Source: an uncultured Alphaproteobacteria bacterium
GTDB taxonomy: Bacteria; Pseudomonadota; Alphaproteobacteria; RF32; CAG-239
Reading direction: 5' to 3'
Assembly (NCBI GenBank): GCA_949297145.1
Contig: CASFQO010000015.1
Location: 1-64,000, forward strand
DNA: 64,000 nt
Position 1 is the stretch's first letter; every line of letters begins with the position of its first letter. A model generated the notes under the pieces. That model was not told the DNA's origin. It made no database searches and saw nothing but the letters and a program-made list of their open reading frames with translations. The position numbers were made by a program, and so were the translations under genes. Below are positions 62,209-64,000 of the stretch, piece by piece.

Positions 62209-63354
62209 TCAAAAGAACACTGTTGCTCTTAAACCGGTCACAACACCATAATCAGACTTTGAGTTGAGCGCCGGATTGATGTATAATTGCACATCCGGTG
62301 TAATGGTCAGCATATCGCCAATTCCCCACGCCCAATAGGCTTCGATAACTTGTTCTGCATCGCTGGAAAGCGTTTCACCCACAGCCGCCTCATCAATTTT
62401 ATTATATGCATAAGCAAGGCCAATCTGATCCAAAGGATTTCTATCTAAAGGATTATTATACACGCCTCCAAAAACCCAAGATTGCCGGATTTCCTCCATA
62501 CTGCCGCTCACTTCATTTACACGTGCAAAAACACTAAATTTTTCACCTATATTTTGTGACAAATTGAGAGACCAACCATTTGTCGTTTGTGGCTGTTCTG
62601 TAACACCTGGTTGATTATAGACTAACAAAGAAACTTCTGCCTCACCTAAACCTTTAATTGTCGGCGTATAGGCTACATATCCAAACGTTGTATAGTGATT
62701 TTCATCCAAATGATTAAAGCGTATACTCGGAGCTTCAACATTCGTAGCATCTTGTCCACCAAACGCAAAACTCCACTCGTCATTTGGGGTAATTTGAACA
62801 TATCCACCCACTCCTGCATCTGAATAAGAAGCAGAAGCATTTTGAGCTAAAGCATCATTCAAAAAGTTGACTTGTTGATTTTCATCATAATCAGTTCCAT
62901 CAAAATTATAAAGCGGGAACTGACCTAAAGCTAATGTCAACCAATTCCAATCACCGCCCAATTGATAAGTATAATATAACTCATCAAATTGATTTTCGTT
63001 ATCCGTATAATCGTTAATACCTGTCACATATCCAGAATTATTAGCCAAATCATTTGCGTTATGATTTCCATACCGAATAATTGTATAAGCAAAATTTAAT
63101 GTACCCGTTCCATAATGGTTATCAAACGTTGTCCAAGCAAACTCCGGATAAATATACGCTTGAACAGCATTATTTTTACCACTTGGACTGGTACGTTGCC
63201 CCAAAACAGAAACATCAACATTATAGTCAAGCCCGTACTTTGTATTAAGATTATTTTTAAATTGTTGATATTCTGAGGTCAAACTTTCCGCACTAACATT
63301 TTCCGAACATAACAAACATAACAAAGCTAAAACAAACACTCTATTTTTTCCCAT
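62209..63354 (-). CDS. OprB-like carbohydrate porin
   Basis: A 381-residue outer-membrane beta-barrel with a Sec signal (FVLALLCLLCSENVSAES, cleavage near residue 22). The alternating beta pattern, Tyr/Trp-rich girdles (YIYPEFAWTTFDNHYG, WNWLTLALGQFPLYNFDG) and the OprB-type ending (VIEAYWAWGIGDMLTITPDVQLYINPALNSKSDYGVVTGLRATVFF with terminal Phe) support an OprB-family porin for sugars. The solute is unknown. It is a single-gene unit with its own terminator. Confidence 0.82.
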   Translation of the reverse strand: MGKNRVFVLALLCLLCSENVSAESLTSEYQQFKNNLNTKYGLDYNVDVSVLGQRTSPSGKNNAVQAYIYPEFAWTTFDNHYGTGTLNFAYTIIRYGNHNANDLANNSGYVTGINDYTDNENQFDELYYTYQLGGDWNWLTLALGQFPLYNFDGTDYDENQQVNFLNDALAQNASASYSDAGVGGYVQITPNDEWSFAFGGQDATNVEAPSIRFNHLDENHYTTFGYVAYTPTIKGLGEAEVSLLVYNQPGVTEQPQTTNGWSLNLSQNIGEKFSVFARVNEVSGSMEEIRQSWVFGGVYNNPLDRNPLDQIGLAYAYNKIDEAAVGETLSSDAEQVIEAYWAWGIGDMLTITPDVQLYINPALNSKSDYGVVTGLRATVFF

Positions 63355-63489
63355 CCTTCTATCCCTTGGTTATAGTTTAACATCCCTTCGGATATAGCCA
63401 TTAAAACCCTGAATAAAAGGGGGTTACCTAAAAAAACTCTTGAAGAGCAACAAAAAGCCTTTTAAACTACAAAAAGAAAAGGAAAAAAG

Positions 63490-64000
63490 ATGATAGCAAA
63501 ACTAAAAGGAATCATTGATAACATAGGTGAAGATTGTTGCATTATTGATGTCAACGGTGTTGGCTACTTGGTTAATATGTCTTCACGTTCTCTTGCACGA
63601 CTAAAACAAGGAGAATATGCTTCTTTACTCATAGAAACAGTCATAAAGGAAGACAGTATAACATTGTTTGGCTTCCAAAATCCGTGGGAAAAAGAATGGT
63701 TTAACACATTAACAAAGATCCAAGGCGTTGGCGGAAAAGTATGCTTGAGCATATTAAGTGCCTTATCTCCGGCACAACTTTCACAAGCTGTTGCTGCTCA
63801 AGACAAAAGTTCGTTTCTCCGCGCCTCAGGTGTAGGCCCCAAATTAGCAGCAAGACTAGTCACCGAATTAAAAGATAAAATTGTCACGATTCCTGTTGAA
63901 TATATGGGGAATTCGGATATAGATATTTCTACACAACAAGACGCTCAAGAGGGAGTTACAACAAAAAAGACAACTAAAAAAGTACCTCTTGAAGATACAG
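63490..64000 (+). CDS. ruvA: Holliday junction branch migration protein RuvA (partial, runs off the window)
   Basis: The reading frame from ATG at 63490 stays open to the window end (170 codons). Its start MIAKLKGIIDNIGEDCCIIDVNGVGYLV is the RuvA OB-fold; the two helix-hairpin-helix motifs are LTKIQGVGGKVCLSILSAL and FLRASGVGPKLAARLVTELKDK (about 75-138); a Thr/Lys-rich linker follows toward domain III. RuvA holds the four-way junction for the RuvB motor. AAAAGGA lies upstream. ruvC is 5.3 kb away, so the usual ruvCA pair is split. Confidence 0.93.
   Translation, partial: MIAKLKGIIDNIGEDCCIIDVNGVGYLVNMSSRSLARLKQGEYASLLIETVIKEDSITLFGFQNPWEKEWFNTLTKIQGVGGKVCLSILSALSPAQLSQAVAAQDKSSFLRASGVGPKLAARLVTELKDKIVTIPVEYMGNSDIDISTQQDAQEGVTTKKTTKKVPLEDT

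Noticed and set aside
1..64000. CRISPR array, prophage, insertion sequence or rRNA operon
   Set aside because: No regularly spaced direct repeats, transposase or structural phage genes, and no rRNA sequence were seen; the serine recombinase alone does not define a mobile element.

Overview
The window looks like chromosome from an AT-rich, probably host-associated and oxygen-poor alphaproteobacterium (inference). Pointers to the class are an ATP12-type F1-ATPase assembly chaperone next to an RluC-type synthase, an ELM1-like protein, RHH_4-type ribbon-helix-helix proteins, a YdcH/DUF465 protein and the rplY-pth-ychF order. Pointers to low-oxygen life are a flavo-diiron oxygen/NO reductase (FprA), an RquA-type rhodoquinone methyltransferase and a large polyferredoxin. 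Four tRNAs are present (Glu-CTC, Pro-GGG, Arg-CCG, Leu-TAA). There is no rRNA, CRISPR array or recognisable insertion sequence. No gene-free stretch exceeds about 300 bases.

Layout. 1-6000: tRNA-Glu, an HD-domain protein and a TetR/adaptor/RND pump operon with a palindromic AcrR-like operator. 6100-9900: DUF1349 protein, CbpA-like DnaJ protein, small envelope proteins, ELM1-like protein. 10000-12300: a secreted serpin between two paralogous ribbon-helix-helix genes. 12260-16940: a MerR-governed redox island (MerR, exported cupin, FMN reductase, NapH-NapG-like polyferredoxin with an internal twin-arginine motif, tatA, tatC, exported flavodoxin). 17000-24800: SIMPL protein, Nudix, tRNAs, rpmB, a glycosyltransferase, fprA-cmk, and rsmE, a response regulator and rquA. 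24800-37300: a degenerate subtilase, hsp20 operon, accA, yejAB without yejEF, phosphofructokinase, a DUF4422 glycosyltransferase and a KefB-like antiporter. 37300-44700: an accessory stretch with a serine recombinase, a glycosyltransferase and a run of mostly cytoplasmic hydrolases. 44800-58150: housekeeping (pssA, rplY, pth, ychF, trxB, acylphosphatase, ATP12, AsmA, RluC, RarA, YebC, RuvC). 58200-63400: minus-strand genes (cyclophilin, an amidoligase/transglutaminase-TM/aspartyl-protease trio, an OprB-like porin) lying between ruvC and a ruvA that runs off the window end.

The most interesting system is the MerR island. Three near-identical palindromes (CTTAGAGT-NN-ACTCTAAG type) mark it; two sit in promoters with the 19-bp spacer that MerR proteins untwist. 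The polyferredoxin appears to join a NapH-like quinol-oxidising membrane half to a NapG-like periplasmic half through an internal SGRRQFL Tat motif, and is followed directly by its own tatA-tatC pair. With an exported flavodoxin and an exported cupin, this reads as an inducible electron pathway from the quinone pool to extracytoplasmic flavin/cupin proteins. The function is inferred; the substrate is unknown.
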